Below, piece by piece: positions 63,554 through 64,000 of a DNA stretch of 64,000 nucleotides. Below the pieces are notes generated by a model. The model was not told the DNA's origin. It saw only the letters and a program-made list of their open reading frames with translations, and made no database searches. Location: assembly GCF_011174775.1 (NCBI RefSeq), contig NZ_JAANHS010000006.1, forward strand, positions 124,001-188,000, read 5' to 3'. This DNA comes from Rhodobacter calidifons (GTDB lineage: Bacteria > Pseudomonadota > Alphaproteobacteria > Rhodobacterales > Rhodobacteraceae). Each line of letters opens with the position of its first letter. Position 1 is the stretch's first letter. The position numbers and the translations under genes are program-made.

Positions 63554-64000
63554 ATGTCAAAGAAAATGCTTATCGATGCCACCCATCCCGAGGAAACCCG
63601 GGTGGTCGTGGTTGACGGAAACAAGGTCGAAGAGTTCGACTTCGAGACCGTGAACAAGCGCCAGCTGGCCGGGAACATCTACCTGGCCAAGGTGACGCGG
63701 GTCGAACCCTCGCTGCAGGCGGCCTTCGTGGAATATGGCGGCAATCGCCACGGGTTCCTGGCCTTTGCCGAAATCCACCCCGATTACTATCAGATCCCGG
63801 TGGCCGACCGGAAAGCCCTGCTTGAGGAAGAGCGGGCGATGGCGCGGGCCGAGGAGGAAGAGGACAACCGTCGTTCGCGCCGGCGCCCGCCGCGGCCTGC
63901 GGCCAGGGCCGAGCAGGTGAAGTCGGACGATATGGTGACCGAGGGCCCGTCCGGGATGGATGTGGTCGATCTGGGCGAGGACGAGGTTGCCGACGGGCCG
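63554..64000 (+). CDS. rne: Ribonuclease E/G, N-terminal part (partial, runs off the window)
   Basis: 149 codons are visible and the frame is open at the window end. KKMLIDATHPEETRVVVVDG and NKVEEFDFE open the RNase E/G family; LAGNIYLAKVTRVEPSLQAAFVEYGGNRHGFLAFAEIHPDYYQ is the S1 domain start. An acidic and arginine-rich insertion (EEERAMARAEEEEDNRRSRRRPPRP) within the S1 region is longer than in E. coli and seen in alphaproteobacterial RNase E. The full enzyme cleaves single-stranded RNA for mRNA decay and rRNA maturation. No strong ribosome-binding site is seen before ATG 63554. Confidence 0.93.
   Translation, partial: MSKKMLIDATHPEETRVVVVDGNKVEEFDFETVNKRQLAGNIYLAKVTRVEPSLQAAFVEYGGNRHGFLAFAEIHPDYYQIPVADRKALLEEERAMARAEEEEDNRRSRRRPPRPAARAEQVKSDDMVTEGPSGMDVVDLGEDEVADGP

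Noticed and set aside
1-64000. CRISPR arrays, prophage, integrase or transposase genes
   Set aside because: No direct-repeat array with spacers and no such protein motif was seen in any gene read.

Overview
The window is GC-rich, densely coded chromosomal DNA. It most resembles an alphaproteobacterium of the Rhodobacteraceae/Paracoccaceae type. The reasons are the ftsQ-ftsA-ftsZ-lpxC-bamD-recN order, two DUF2484-type small membrane proteins between murC and murB, frequent ATGA/GTGA stop-start overlaps, a dctB/dctD pair and an RNase E start. All family calls were made by reading motifs; no database was searched, and the species cannot be named.

Region 1 (1-19.4 kb) is an exopolysaccharide (EPS) locus. 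It holds the end of a GDP-mannose synthesis gene (manC), a PIG-L deacetylase, an ExoY-type initiating sugar transferase, a PglK-like flippase ABC transporter, a 2-oxoglutarate oxygenase, six glycosyltransferases (two GT4, three GT2, one WecG/TagA), a nucleotide-sugar epimerase, an O-antigen ligase/polymerase-like membrane protein, a zinc-ribbon methyltransferase interrupted by an in-frame TAA, an outer-membrane beta-barrel protein and a Wza-type export protein.

Region 2 (19.5-32.1 kb, minus strand) is the most unusual part: a four-gene operon inserted in the EPS locus. It encodes a one-module type I polyketide synthase (KS-AT-KR-DH-ACP-TE), a 1541-residue NRPS-like protein (formyltransferase, then an adenylation domain carrying an inserted luciferase-like monooxygenase, then a carrier domain, with no condensation domain seen), an Sfp-type phosphopantetheinyl transferase, and a membrane-anchored SGNH-like protein. 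Divergent from it (32.5-36.0 kb) is a three-gene EPS assembly operon: ExeA-like ATPase, Wzz-type chain-length protein and CpsD-type kinase. The EPS machinery resembles exosortase-associated (XrtA-type) loci, but no exosortase is visible.

Region 3 (36-43.9 kb) is housekeeping: tRNA-Gly(GCC), an EF-hand protein, a CsbD-like protein, pyruvate carboxylase, a UvrD-family helicase and a small P-loop kinase. Region 4 (44.1-58.7 kb) is the distal half of the division and cell wall cluster (ftsW-murG-murC-three small membrane proteins-murB-ddl-ftsQ-ftsA-ftsZ-lpxC-bamD-recN), ending with a DUF3563-type small protein. Region 5 (58.8-64 kb) has purQ, dctB/dctD (the DctD lacks the GAFTGA loop), a poorly coding 0.9 kb gap with a possible broken gene, and the 5' part of rne.

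Working model: region 1 builds a lipid-linked, possibly mannose-containing repeat unit that is deacetylated or otherwise modified. The ABC protein flips it, the polymerase-like protein joins it, and the Wzz/kinase/Wza set controls length and export. The PKS-NRPS operon may make a small formylated amino-acyl polyketide, either free or attached to the polysaccharide; that link rests only on gene position.
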